Source: Acidomonas methanolica (lineage in GTDB: Bacteria; Pseudomonadota; Alphaproteobacteria; Acetobacterales; Acetobacteraceae). From it: DNA of 64,000 nt. Made by a program: the position numbers and the translations under genes. A model generated the notes under the pieces. The model had not been told where the DNA came from, searched no databases, and saw only the letters and a list, made by a program, of their open reading frames with translations. Location of the stretch: positions 62,001 to 126,000 of the forward strand of contig NZ_SLZN01000007.1 of the NCBI RefSeq assembly GCF_004346035.1, read 5' to 3'. Positions 25,376 to 33,552 of this stretch are shown here, in pieces (positions within the stretch are counted from its first letter, which is position 1; the number at the start of each line of letters is the position of its first letter).

Positions 25376-27445
25376 TTACTCCGCCGGCGCCAAAGGCAGG
25401 TTCGGCCGTCCCCGCCCGCCGGGCGGGGGCACCCAGAGTCGCTCCCCTCTCCAGGACCGATCGGACACCAGCCGCCACCCGTCGCCGTCCCTGTACGCGG
25501 CATAGGCCCCGTCTCTCCACACCGAGAACCGGTCCACCACGGGACGCCCCGCACAGGCCCCCCGCGCCGGCGACACGCTGACAAACAGCGTCACCCCGTC
25601 ACATACCGGCAAAACATCCCCGTCCGACCGGTCGCGAACCCGCAGCAAGATCCCGCCGACCCGACAGAGCCCCTGCTCACACCCCGCCAAAACCCCGCGC
25701 GGCAACGCCAGACTCCGCAGCCAGTCCGCTTCCACCCCACGGTCCAGCCCGCCAACCGGCCCGAAGGCCAGAACGCCCCCCTCCCGCACAGCCATCACAC
25801 CCGCATCCGGCGCCACCAGCACGACAGGCCGCGCCACCAGCCACGGCGACGCCAGCGCCAGCAGCACGGGACCGATCCCCGCCAGCCGCAACCGCCCCAC
25901 CCCGAGACACACCAGACACAACCCGAGGAAATACGCCCCAATCCCCCATCCCGGCATCGCAGGCACCGCCGTCTGCGCCAGAGGCAGCCCCGCCACCGCA
26001 TGCGCCAGCCGCATGACAAGCGCGATCCCCGCCCCCATCGCCGCCAGCGCCCCACCGGCCAGATGCAGCGGCATCAGCAACAACGCCGCCAGCCCCAACG
26101 GCATGATCCACACCGCCGCCAACGGCACCGCCACCAGATTCGCCAGTACGAACCATGGCTGCAACACCCCGAAATGCGCCAGACTCACCGGCAGCGTCGC
26201 ACTCCCCGCCAGCAGACTCGTCAATACGAGCGCAAGACCATGCCCCGCGAGCCACGACCTCGCCCGGCGCAGCCACGGTCGCACCGCGTCATACCCGGCA
26301 ATCAGCCCCATCACCGCGGCAAAGGACATCTGAAACGACACGTCGAGCACCGATTCCGGCGCGACGACCAACACCCCGAGCGCCACCAGCGCCAAGGCCC
26401 GCATGGACAGCACCCGCCGCCCCGTCAGCACCGCCAGAACCCCGACCGCCGCCATGCCCAGCGCCCGCACCGCCGGCAGATGCGCACCCGTCAGCAGCAC
26501 ATAGCCCGCCCCCGCCACGAACCCGGCGCAAACCGCGATCTCCTTGCATGGCCAATGATCCGCCGCCCGCCGCCATAACGCCAAACCGAGCCGCAGCGTC
26601 ACGATCACCGCCGCCATCACCAGCCCGAGATGCAGCCCCGCCACAGCCAGCAGATGCGAGAGCCCTGACGCCGCGAAATCCTGCCGCACCGCCCGGTCGA
26701 TCCGCTCACCTTTTCCCGCGAGCAGCGTCGCCGCGATCGCCCCCACCTGCCCCGGCAGCGCCGCCGCCACCCGCGCGGCCACCGCCTCGCGCAGGCTCTC
26801 CAGCCCCCCGCCGGACCCGGGCGAAAAAAGCGTCACCGGCCCCAGCGCCCGCCCGCTCCCCGCCAGACCGCTGAACCACGCCTCCCGCTGGACATCCCGC
26901 CCGCCCGGCACGGCAGGCGGCGCAGGCGGCCGCAATAGGGCGCGCAGCCTGACCCGCGCCCCCACCTCCGGACGCGCCGGATCGTCGGCCCGCTGCATCA
27001 CCCGCAGCATCCGCCGCAACGGCGCCATGCCGATATCCACCCCGCTCTCGAACACCCCGTCCCGCAGCACGAGCCTCCGCCGCGGCTCCCCGTCATCGCG
27101 CGACACCGTCTCGGTCGCCGCCACGACCGCATGGAGAACCACCGCCCGGGACGGCAGGAACGGCATGGGCTCCCGGCGATGCGCGCTCCATACCGCATCC
27201 AGAAACCCCAGCGATCCCAGCAGCAGCAGGACGGGCAGCACAGCGGCGACCCCGCGTCCGCGCAGCACCGCAACACCCGCCGCCGCGAGACAGAGCCCCA
27301 GCAGCGCGGGCCACGCCGCAGGCTCGAACGCCGGGAGAAAATACGCCGCCGCCCCGGCCCCGAAACAGACCGGCAGCCACGGCGTCAGCCCTCCACCCGT
27401 CGGCACGCCCGGACGAGAGGGATCAGGGTTTTCTTTCCACCCCAA
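25376..27445 (-). CDS. comEC: ComEC/Rec2-type DNA uptake channel protein
   Basis: A 689-residue polytopic membrane protein. N-terminal DUF4131-like part (residues about 25-180), then the competence core with LSHLLAVAGLHLGLVMAA (shorter hallmark: SHLLAVAGLHLGL) near 265 and several membrane helices to about 540. The C-terminus is short and carries no HxHxDH metallo-beta-lactamase motif, as in many alphaproteobacterial forms. It would pass single-stranded DNA over the inner membrane. It is convergent with the efflux operon (28-base gap) and stands alone. Confidence 0.88.
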   Translation of the reverse strand: MGWKENPDPSRPGVPTGGGLTPWLPVCFGAGAAAYFLPAFEPAAWPALLGLCLAAAGVAVLRGRGVAAVLPVLLLLGSLGFLDAVWSAHRREPMPFLPSRAVVLHAVVAATETVSRDDGEPRRRLVLRDGVFESGVDIGMAPLRRMLRVMQRADDPARPEVGARVRLRALLRPPAPPAVPGGRDVQREAWFSGLAGSGRALGPVTLFSPGSGGGLESLREAVAARVAAALPGQVGAIAATLLAGKGERIDRAVRQDFAASGLSHLLAVAGLHLGLVMAAVIVTLRLGLALWRRAADHWPCKEIAVCAGFVAGAGYVLLTGAHLPAVRALGMAAVGVLAVLTGRRVLSMRALALVALGVLVVAPESVLDVSFQMSFAAVMGLIAGYDAVRPWLRRARSWLAGHGLALVLTSLLAGSATLPVSLAHFGVLQPWFVLANLVAVPLAAVWIMPLGLAALLLMPLHLAGGALAAMGAGIALVMRLAHAVAGLPLAQTAVPAMPGWGIGAYFLGLCLVCLGVGRLRLAGIGPVLLALASPWLVARPVVLVAPDAGVMAVREGGVLAFGPVGGLDRGVEADWLRSLALPRGVLAGCEQGLCRVGGILLRVRDRSDGDVLPVCDGVTLFVSVSPARGACAGRPVVDRFSVWRDGAYAAYRDGDGWRLVSDRSWRGERLWVPPPGGRGRPNLPLAPAE

Positions 27446-27511
27446 CTAGGTTAAGCATCCAATATAGAGTTTTCCGAAATACCCTGTAGACACTATAGAA
27501 ATTATCATCAG

Positions 27512-28618
27512 ATGGCTACTGATTCACAGGCATTGAATTTTAATATTTCGGAAACGGATGTCGCGCACGATCCCGGCGCCTGGCATTATGTCACCCATCA
27601 TGACATGACGACGCTGATGGCGGCTTTTACGCTGGCCAACATCCTCCATACCGACAGCAAACCCTTCGAAGCCAGCCGTTTCTACCGCCTCGCCTTCGAC
27701 CGCCACTCCGGCAGCCCGACCGAATATCCCCGCCCGGAATCGCTCCTTCAGGCCCGCCTGCTCTGCCTGCTGAAGGCAGGCCACACCCTGCCGGAACACG
27801 AACTGGCCGAACTCTACGCCCTCAGCCACCCGATGGGGGACTACATCTCGGGCATCCGCATGGCCTGGACGAACGGCGCGCACGCCCAGGCCCTCCAGTT
27901 CATCGGCAACGCCTATGAATCCTTCCACACCGGCGAGGAGGCGGACTGCCGCTATCTCGAAGTCGCGCTCCAGACGAAATATGCCAGCTTCGCCCCTGCG
28001 GCGCGCACCATCCCGCCCCATCTCTACATGTTCTGGGACAAGGCCCCGCCTCCGGAAATCGAAGACAATATCGACTATCACGAGACCCTCGACGGCCTCG
28101 CCCGGTTCAAGACCTACGATCGCGACGAGGCGGCGGACCTCCTTTACGATTCCTACGGCATCGAAGCCCGCACCCTCTTCCTCGAAAGCAGACACCCCGC
28201 CGAGGCCGCCGATTTCTTCCGCGTCCACGCCATCGCCCTGCATGGCGGCTGGTGGCTCGACGCCGATCTCCGCCTCCGCTCGGCCGACAGCCTGGCCTCG
28301 ACCGCCGAACACCAGTTCTTCATCACGCCGAATTTCTACGTCCACAACGATTTTTTCGGCGCGATTCCCGGCTCCCCGGTGCTGAACGACTGCCTGCTCT
28401 CGCTCTATCGCAACAGCTACCAACACAGGAATCTCTTCATCGCCTACAAGACCGGCCCCGGCATCTTCAACCGCGCCGTCAACCGCATGATCCATCGCAA
28501 TATCCGCGCGCCACAGCCCCTCTCGATGCTCATCAGCCCGCCGGACCGCTTTTCGGACGCCGTGGAGGAATTCGAGACCCCCTACAAGCTGGTCTCCCCC
28601 AACTGGCAAACCGCCTGA
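27512..28618 (+). CDS. DXD glycosyltransferase (GT32/TcdA-like)
   Basis: A 368-residue cytoplasmic protein. The hallmark is ALHGGWWLDADLRLRSA (Asp-x-Asp near residues 249-251), the sugar-nucleotide metal site of the Gly_transf_sug family, preceded by IPPHLYMFWDKAPPPEIE, the N-terminal beta strand of that fold. The first 160 residues are helical repeats not needed for catalysis, perhaps for substrate or partner binding. The leader is AT-rich, without a clear ribosome site. It stands alone between comEC and a LysE exporter; acceptor unknown. Sugar transfer to surface polysaccharide or protein is inferred. Confidence 0.75.
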   Translation: MATDSQALNFNISETDVAHDPGAWHYVTHHDMTTLMAAFTLANILHTDSKPFEASRFYRLAFDRHSGSPTEYPRPESLLQARLLCLLKAGHTLPEHELAELYALSHPMGDYISGIRMAWTNGAHAQALQFIGNAYESFHTGEEADCRYLEVALQTKYASFAPAARTIPPHLYMFWDKAPPPEIEDNIDYHETLDGLARFKTYDRDEAADLLYDSYGIEARTLFLESRHPAEAADFFRVHAIALHGGWWLDADLRLRSADSLASTAEHQFFITPNFYVHNDFFGAIPGSPVLNDCLLSLYRNSYQHRNLFIAYKTGPGIFNRAVNRMIHRNIRAPQPLSMLISPPDRFSDAVEEFETPYKLVSPNWQTA

Positions 28619-28643
28619 CCATCCCCGGCACGGCGCCGTTCGT

Positions 28644-29267
28644 TCAGGATCGCCCGCGCAGCAACACAGCCCCGAACCCCAGAAACACCGTCCCCGTCAC
28701 CCGATTGAACAGCCGTTTCATGCGCGGCGTGCCGATCAGGCGCGCCAGCTTCCGTCCCCCCAACCCATACAGCAGCAGCCAGAAGGACTCGATCCCCACG
28801 AAGGTCGCGATCAGAATGGCGAACTGCCCCGCCACCGCCGCATGACGATCGATGAATTGCGGAAAGAACGCCGCCGCGAACAGCAACAGCTTCGGATTGC
28901 TGATCCCGGTCAGAAATCCGCCCCGATACACGCCCCAACCCGTCATCCCCGGCCCGACGACCGCCGCCTCGCCCGCGTCATGCACCGGCGCCATCCAGGC
29001 CCGAACCCCCAGCCACAGCAGATACCCGGCCCCCGCATAGCGGATCACGTCGAACAGGCGCGGCAACGCCGCCAGCAGCGTCCCCACCCCCGCCGCCGAC
29101 AGCACCAGCACGCAGAACACCGCCGAGAGACACCCCGCGAATGCCGGCGCCGCCCGCCTGAATCCCAGATGCACGCTCCGCGTCAACGCATGCAGCATGT
29201 TCGGCCCCGGCGTCGCGCTCAGCAGGAACACCGTCACCGCGAACAGCCACCACACATGAATCGTCAC
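28644..29267 (-). CDS. LysE/RhtB-family exporter
   Basis: A 207-residue membrane protein with six helices. Family marks: FAVTVFLLSATPGPNMLHAL with the PGPN motif, GYLLWLGVRAWMAP, and GGFLTGISNPKLLLFAAAFFPQF with NPK. The GTG start at 29267 overlaps the aminotransferase stop (GTGA); an upstream ATG at 29297 is less likely. Coupling with a PLP aminotransferase suggests export of an amino acid or its product. Substrate unknown. Confidence 0.88.
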   Translation of the reverse strand: MTIHVWWLFAVTVFLLSATPGPNMLHALTRSVHLGFRRAAPAFAGCLSAVFCVLVLSAAGVGTLLAALPRLFDVIRYAGAGYLLWLGVRAWMAPVHDAGEAAVVGPGMTGWGVYRGGFLTGISNPKLLLFAAAFFPQFIDRHAAVAGQFAILIATFVGIESFWLLLYGLGGRKLARLIGTPRMKRLFNRVTGTVFLGFGAVLLRGRS

Positions 29268-30412
29268 GCCCCCGCCTCCATCCGCGCCGCGAACCACGGC
29301 GTCATCCGCCGGATCGCCTCCTCCACCCGATCGGTCGAGACGGCGAAGCTGAAGCGCATGAAACGCCGCCCCTCCACCGGGTCGAAATCCACCCCCGGCG
29401 CGGTCGCCACCCCCGTTTCGCGCAGCAACGCCTCGCAGAATGCAAGGCTGTCATCCGTCAGATGCCCGATATCCGCCCAGAGATAGAACGCCCCGTCCGG
29501 CGGCGCGATCCGCCGCACCCCCCATCCCGGCAACGCCTCCAGCATGAGATCGCGATTGCGCCGATAGACCGCCAGATGCCCCTCCAGCTCCTCGCGGCAC
29601 TCGAACGCCACAAGCCCCGCATGCTGGCTCAGCGCGGGCGGCGTGAGAAACAGATTGCCCATCCGAGCCCGCGCCGCCGCGACCCTGTCCTCCGGCGCCA
29701 CGAGCCAGCCCAGCCGCCACGGCGCCATGCTGAAATATTTGGAGAAGCTGTTCACCACCAGCGCCTCCGGATCGAATTCCAGCACCGACCGCGCGGGCTC
29801 GCCGAAACTCAGCCCATGATAGATCTCGTCCGAAACGATCCGGATGCTCCGCGCCCGGCACACCTCCACGATCGCCGCCAGCGCCGCGCCGGACAGGATC
29901 GTCCCCGTCGGATTGGCCGGACTCGCCACGATGAGCCCCTCCGGCGCAGGCTCCAGCGCCGCCACCGCCCCGGCCGTCAACTGAAAACGCTCCGCCGCCC
30001 CGCAGGCGATCTCCACCGGCTCCATATGCAGCGCCCGCAACGTATTGCGATACGCCACATAGCCGGGCCGCGCCACAGCCACCCGCGCGCCCGGCGCAAA
30101 GCAACTGCTCAAGGCCAGAACCAGCGCGGGCGACGCCCCGCAGGTCAGCACGATCCGCTCCGGCGCGACATCGACGCCATATTGCGCCCGATAATGCCGC
30201 GCGATCCGCTCCTTGAGCGGCTGGCTCTCCCAATACCCCATCGGATCGGTGTCCAGCACATGATGCGCCCGCGCGATCGCCTCGCGCGGCGCCCCCGTCG
30301 AAGGCTGGCCGAACTCCATATGAATGACGCTCCGCCCCTCCGCCGCCAGGCGATGCGCCAGCGCGCTCAACGTGATGGCATGAAACGGATCGATCTCGGG
30401 AACACGCGTCAC
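29264..30412 (-). CDS. Class I/II aminotransferase
   Basis: A 382-residue PLP enzyme starting at a GTG (VTRVPEIDPFHAITLSA); earlier starts run through the composite repeat. Key elements: FGQPSTGAPREAIARAH, ASPANPTGTILSGAALAAI with the NPTG cofactor loop, SDEIYHGLSFG, and the Schiff-base lysine in VVNSFSKYFSMAPWRLGW. It ends with a C-terminal arginine region RRFMRFSFAVS for the carboxylate. Fold type I, MalY/aspartate aminotransferase branch. Co-transcribed with the LysE exporter. Exact amino acid not set. Confidence 0.85.
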   Translation of the reverse strand: MTRVPEIDPFHAITLSALAHRLAAEGRSVIHMEFGQPSTGAPREAIARAHHVLDTDPMGYWESQPLKERIARHYRAQYGVDVAPERIVLTCGASPALVLALSSCFAPGARVAVARPGYVAYRNTLRALHMEPVEIACGAAERFQLTAGAVAALEPAPEGLIVASPANPTGTILSGAALAAIVEVCRARSIRIVSDEIYHGLSFGEPARSVLEFDPEALVVNSFSKYFSMAPWRLGWLVAPEDRVAAARARMGNLFLTPPALSQHAGLVAFECREELEGHLAVYRRNRDLMLEALPGWGVRRIAPPDGAFYLWADIGHLTDDSLAFCEALLRETGVATAPGVDFDPVEGRRFMRFSFAVSTDRVEEAIRRMTPWFAARMEAGA

Positions 30413-30424
30413 AGCACCGGCCTT

Positions 30425-30545
30425 CGTTCCTTTATTGAAAAAAAGAACCAAAAACTTTTCCGACCTGGCGACGAAATCCCCCGGCGAGACTCCCGAACCC
30501 AAGCGATCGAACGTCTTTTTGCTTCCTTTTCTTCAGAAAAAGAAG
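30425..30545 (-). repeat. Composite intergenic repeat, inverted copy 1
   Basis: Module B first (GTTCCTTTATTGAAAAAAAG, diverged arm), middle, then module A (CTTCCTTTTCTTCAGAAAAAG in parts CTTCCTTTTCT / AGAAAAAGAAG). Orientation is opposite to the prophage copies. A second copy follows 33 bases on. Confidence 0.85.
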
Positions 30546-30577
30546 ACCCTCCCCATTCCCCACCCGGCTTCGGTGTC

Positions 30578-30694
30578 GTTCTTTTTTGAAAAAAGAACCA
30601 AAAAACTTTTTCGACCTTGCCTGGGAGTCCCCAGTGAAGCTCCGTCGCCAAAGAACCAAAAGTCTTTTTGCTTCTTTTTCTTCAGAAAAAGAAG
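30578..30694 (-). repeat. Composite intergenic repeat, inverted copy 2
   Basis: Full element: GTTCTTTTTT / AAAAAAGAAC perfect stem, middle GGGAGTCCCCAGTGAAGCTCC, and CTTCTTTTTCT / AGAAAAAGAAG perfect stem. Together with the previous copy it fills the 390-base gap between the aminotransferase and the next gene; I see nothing else there except a possible promoter near 30775. Confidence 0.9.
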
Positions 30695-30825
30695 AAACAC
30701 CCCCGACAAATCGCACCACAAACTGGCGCACCCGACCATTCACCCCTGCAAAAACCAGCCAAACCCATCATGGCATGATTTTTGCTTACAGTCTGGCAAC
30801 GCCCATGACTGAAAGATCAGTTCCT

Positions 30826-31224
30826 ATGAGAAACGACTATACCGACACGTTCTCCACCAGCCGATGGGCACCGCACCCGGCGCTCGACCGCAAGGGCCGC
30901 TTCTGGGCCATGACGATCTACGTGCTCTACATCTTCGCGTTCTTCACCGTGATCACGGCCCCGATCGGCGCATTCCTCGCCTATCGTCACCGCTTCCGCC
31001 ACGGCCCGCTCCTGCGCGCCAGCTTCGATTGGCAGATCCGCATCTTCTGGACCGGCCTCTTCGCCACGCTCGCCATCGCGCTGACCCACACGATCGTGAC
31101 CGGACTGGCCGCCATCACCTTCGGCGCGGGCGCCGTGCTCATGGTCGTGCCCTGGGCCATGACTGCCGCCTGGTGGCTCTGGACCGGCTGGGCGATCCTG
31201 CGCGGCCTCGCGGCCGTGGAGTAA
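30826..31224 (+). CDS. Small inner-membrane protein, unknown
   Basis: A 132-residue protein starting MRNDYTDTFSTSRWAPHPAL (in-frame ATG at 30805 also possible). Three hydrophobic stretches: MTIYVLYIFAFFTVITAPIG, IFWTGLFATLAIALTHTIV, and VLMVVPWAMTAAWWLWTGWA, with a basic loop YRHRFRHGP after the first. This looks like the small DUF4870-like membrane proteins of unknown job. Alone in its unit; convergent with folC. Function not known. Confidence 0.65.
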   Translation: MRNDYTDTFSTSRWAPHPALDRKGRFWAMTIYVLYIFAFFTVITAPIGAFLAYRHRFRHGPLLRASFDWQIRIFWTGLFATLAIALTHTIVTGLAAITFGAGAVLMVVPWAMTAAWWLWTGWAILRGLAAVE

Positions 31225-31243
31225 AGCCCAAAGCCCGGCCCCG

Positions 31244-32560
31244 TCACTCCGGCGTCACGCCGTCCCGCGCCAGCACCACCCCCGCGAGATACAGGCTCCC
31301 GCAGATCAGCACCCGCCCCGGCGCGCCGCCGTCCTGCCGCAGCCTGTCCAGCGCCGCCTCCACGACCGGCCCGGCCACCGCCCGCCCCCGCGCGGCCGCC
31401 AGAATCTCCTCCACCGGCGCGGCCAGATGCTGCCCTGTCTCCGCCACCGCCTGAATCGTATCGGCCAGATCCAGCAACGGATCGAGAAACCCGCTCGCAT
31501 CCTTGCTCTGCTTCATGCCGATGACGAGATGCAAGGGACGGTCCCGCCACTCGCGCAGCATCTCCGCCAACGCCTCCCCGGCCCCCGGATTATGGCCGCC
31601 ATCCAGCCAGAGTTCCCACCCCTCGGGCAACCGCGCCGCCAGCGCGCCCCGCAAACGCTGCATCCGCGCGGGCCATTCCGCCCGCGCGACACCCGCCCAG
31701 GCATGGTCCGGCACGCCCAGCCCGCTCGCCCGCAACGCCGCCACCGCCAGCGCCGCGTTCCGCACCTGATGCGGCCCCGCCAGACCCGGCAACGGCAGAA
31801 CCAGCATCCCCTTCGGATCGCGATATGTCAGCCCGTCCGGACCCGCCTCCACCCGCACCGAGTCCCCGAACCGCCAGAGCGGCGCGCCGACACGCGCCGC
31901 CGTCTCCCGCAACACGGCCTCGACCTCCGGCGCCTGCGCCGCCGCCACGACCGGCACGCCCGGCTTCATGATCCCGGCCTTCTCCGCCGCGATCGCCGCC
32001 AGCGTCTCCCCCAGAAACGCCTGATGATCGAGGCTGATCGACGCGATCGCACAGGCCACGGGCGTCACCACGTTCGTCGCGTCCAGCCGCCCGCCCAGCC
32101 CGACCTCGATGATCGCCAGATCGGCCGGCTCCCGCGCGAAGATCAGGAACCCCGCCGCCGTCAGCACCTCGAACACCGTGATCGGCGCACCGTCATTGAC
32201 GCGGACCACCTCTTCGAGCGCCGCCACCAACGCCTCTTCCGTCACCAGCGTCCCGCCGACGCGGAACCGCTCCGTCACGCTGACCAGATGCGGACTGGTC
32301 ATGACATGCACCCGCCATCCCGCCGCCTCCGCGATCGCCCGCAAGACGGCGCAGGTGCTGCCCTTGCCGTTCGTCCCCGCCACATGAATCACCGGCGGCA
32401 GCGCCCGCTCGGGATGGCCCAGCTTCTCCAGCAGGACACACAGCCGGTCGAGCGAAAGATCGATCAGCTTGGGATAAAGATCCTGCAACCGCGCCAGAAC
32501 CTCTCCCGCGCGGCCCGTATATTCATCAGCCAGCCGCGCGGGCGCTCCCATGACACTCAT
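31244..32560 (-). CDS. folC: Bifunctional folylpolyglutamate synthase / dihydrofolate synthase
   Basis: A 438-residue ATP-dependent ligase adding glutamate to dihydropteroate and folates. P-loop HVAGTNGKGSTCAVL (about residues 59-73), the omega-loop MTSPHLVSVTERFRV, GLGGRLDATNVVTP and, later, WLDGGHNPGAGEALAEML are all hallmarks. Start chosen at MSVMGAPARLADEY, 10 bases after the accD stop; an ATG at 32587 would overlap accD. accD-folC is the usual pair in Alphaproteobacteria. Cytosolic, folate pathway. Confidence 0.93.
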   Translation of the reverse strand: MSVMGAPARLADEYTGRAGEVLARLQDLYPKLIDLSLDRLCVLLEKLGHPERALPPVIHVAGTNGKGSTCAVLRAIAEAAGWRVHVMTSPHLVSVTERFRVGGTLVTEEALVAALEEVVRVNDGAPITVFEVLTAAGFLIFAREPADLAIIEVGLGGRLDATNVVTPVACAIASISLDHQAFLGETLAAIAAEKAGIMKPGVPVVAAAQAPEVEAVLRETAARVGAPLWRFGDSVRVEAGPDGLTYRDPKGMLVLPLPGLAGPHQVRNAALAVAALRASGLGVPDHAWAGVARAEWPARMQRLRGALAARLPEGWELWLDGGHNPGAGEALAEMLREWRDRPLHLVIGMKQSKDASGFLDPLLDLADTIQAVAETGQHLAAPVEEILAAARGRAVAGPVVEAALDRLRQDGGAPGRVLICGSLYLAGVVLARDGVTPE

Positions 32561-32570
32561 GAAAAAAGCG

Positions 32571-33458
32571 TCAGGCGGGTTCGGCAACAGGCAACGCGGG
32601 GAGAGCGGCCGACGTGCCGCTCATCAGCAACCCGATGAGCCGCGCCAGCTCCCCCGTCAGCTCCCCGCGCGGCACGACACGATCCACCATGCCGTGATCC
32701 AGCAGATATTCCGCGCGCTGGAACCCCTCCGGCAGCTTCTCGCGCACCGTGTCCTGAATCACGCGCGGCCCGGCAAAGGCGATCTGCGCATTCGGCTCGG
32801 CCAGATGAATGTCCCCGAGCATGGCGAAAGACGCCGAAACCCCGCCCGTCGTCGGATGCGTCAGCACCACGATATAAGGCAGTTTCGCATCGTTGAGCAT
32901 CTCCACGCCGATGGTGGTGCGCGGCATCTGCATCAGAGAGAGCATCCCCTCCTGCATCCGCGCCCCGCCCGAGGCGGTGAACACGATCAGCGGCGCCTTC
33001 TGCAGGACCGCCAGACGGCAGGCGGACAGAAACGCCTCGCCCGTCGCGGTGCCCATCGACCCCGCCATGAACTCGAAGGCCATGACCGCCACGACCGCGT
33101 CATGCCCGCCGATCTTCCCATGCGCGACCACCAGCGCATCGTCGAGATGCGACTTGGCGCGCGCCTCCTTGAGCCGGTCCGTATACCGTTTGCCGTCGCG
33201 GAACCCGAGCGGATCGGACGGCGTCTTCGGCAGCTCGATCCGCGTGAACTCGCCGTTGTCGAACGTCCAGCCCAGCCGCTCCAGCGCGCCCGCCGACATG
33301 TGATGACCGCAATAGGGGCAGACCTTGTGGAATTTCTCGAGATCGCGGTTCAGGATCATCTGGGAGCACGCCTCGCAGCTCGTCCAGAGATTGTCGGGAA
33401 CCTCGCGCTTCAGCAGCCCCCGGATCTTGGGGCGGACATATTCGGTCAGCCAGCTCAT
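32571..33458 (-). CDS. accD: Acetyl-CoA carboxylase carboxyltransferase beta subunit
   Basis: A 295-residue subunit that with AccA moves the carboxyl from biotin to acetyl-CoA, first step of fatty acid synthesis. The N-terminal zinc finger is C28-x2-C31 and C47-x2-C50 (CEAC, CPYC). The crotonase-like core has VVAVMAFEFMAGSMGTATGE, FTASGGARMQEGMLSL and HPTTGGVSASFAMLGD, the CoA and biotin pockets. ATG at 33458 (MSWLTEYVRPKIRG) preferred; a GTG two codons upstream is also well placed after AGGAA. Upstream gene of folC. Usual partner trpBA lies 8 kb away here. Confidence 0.95.
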   Translation of the reverse strand: MSWLTEYVRPKIRGLLKREVPDNLWTSCEACSQMILNRDLEKFHKVCPYCGHHMSAGALERLGWTFDNGEFTRIELPKTPSDPLGFRDGKRYTDRLKEARAKSHLDDALVVAHGKIGGHDAVVAVMAFEFMAGSMGTATGEAFLSACRLAVLQKAPLIVFTASGGARMQEGMLSLMQMPRTTIGVEMLNDAKLPYIVVLTHPTTGGVSASFAMLGDIHLAEPNAQIAFAGPRVIQDTVREKLPEGFQRAEYLLDHGMVDRVVPRGELTGELARLIGLLMSGTSAALPALPVAEPA

Positions 33459-33552
33459 CGTCACATCGTTCCTGCCACACCCGGACCAGCCCGGACGCCG
33501 AAACGGGTTGTCTAACCCCGTTTCGGACGGATGACCAGCCGCCTCGCGCCCC

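Noticed and set aside
30586-30825. N-terminal extension of the small membrane protein
   Set aside because: Encoded by the composite repeat; same false peptide pattern seen at other copies.
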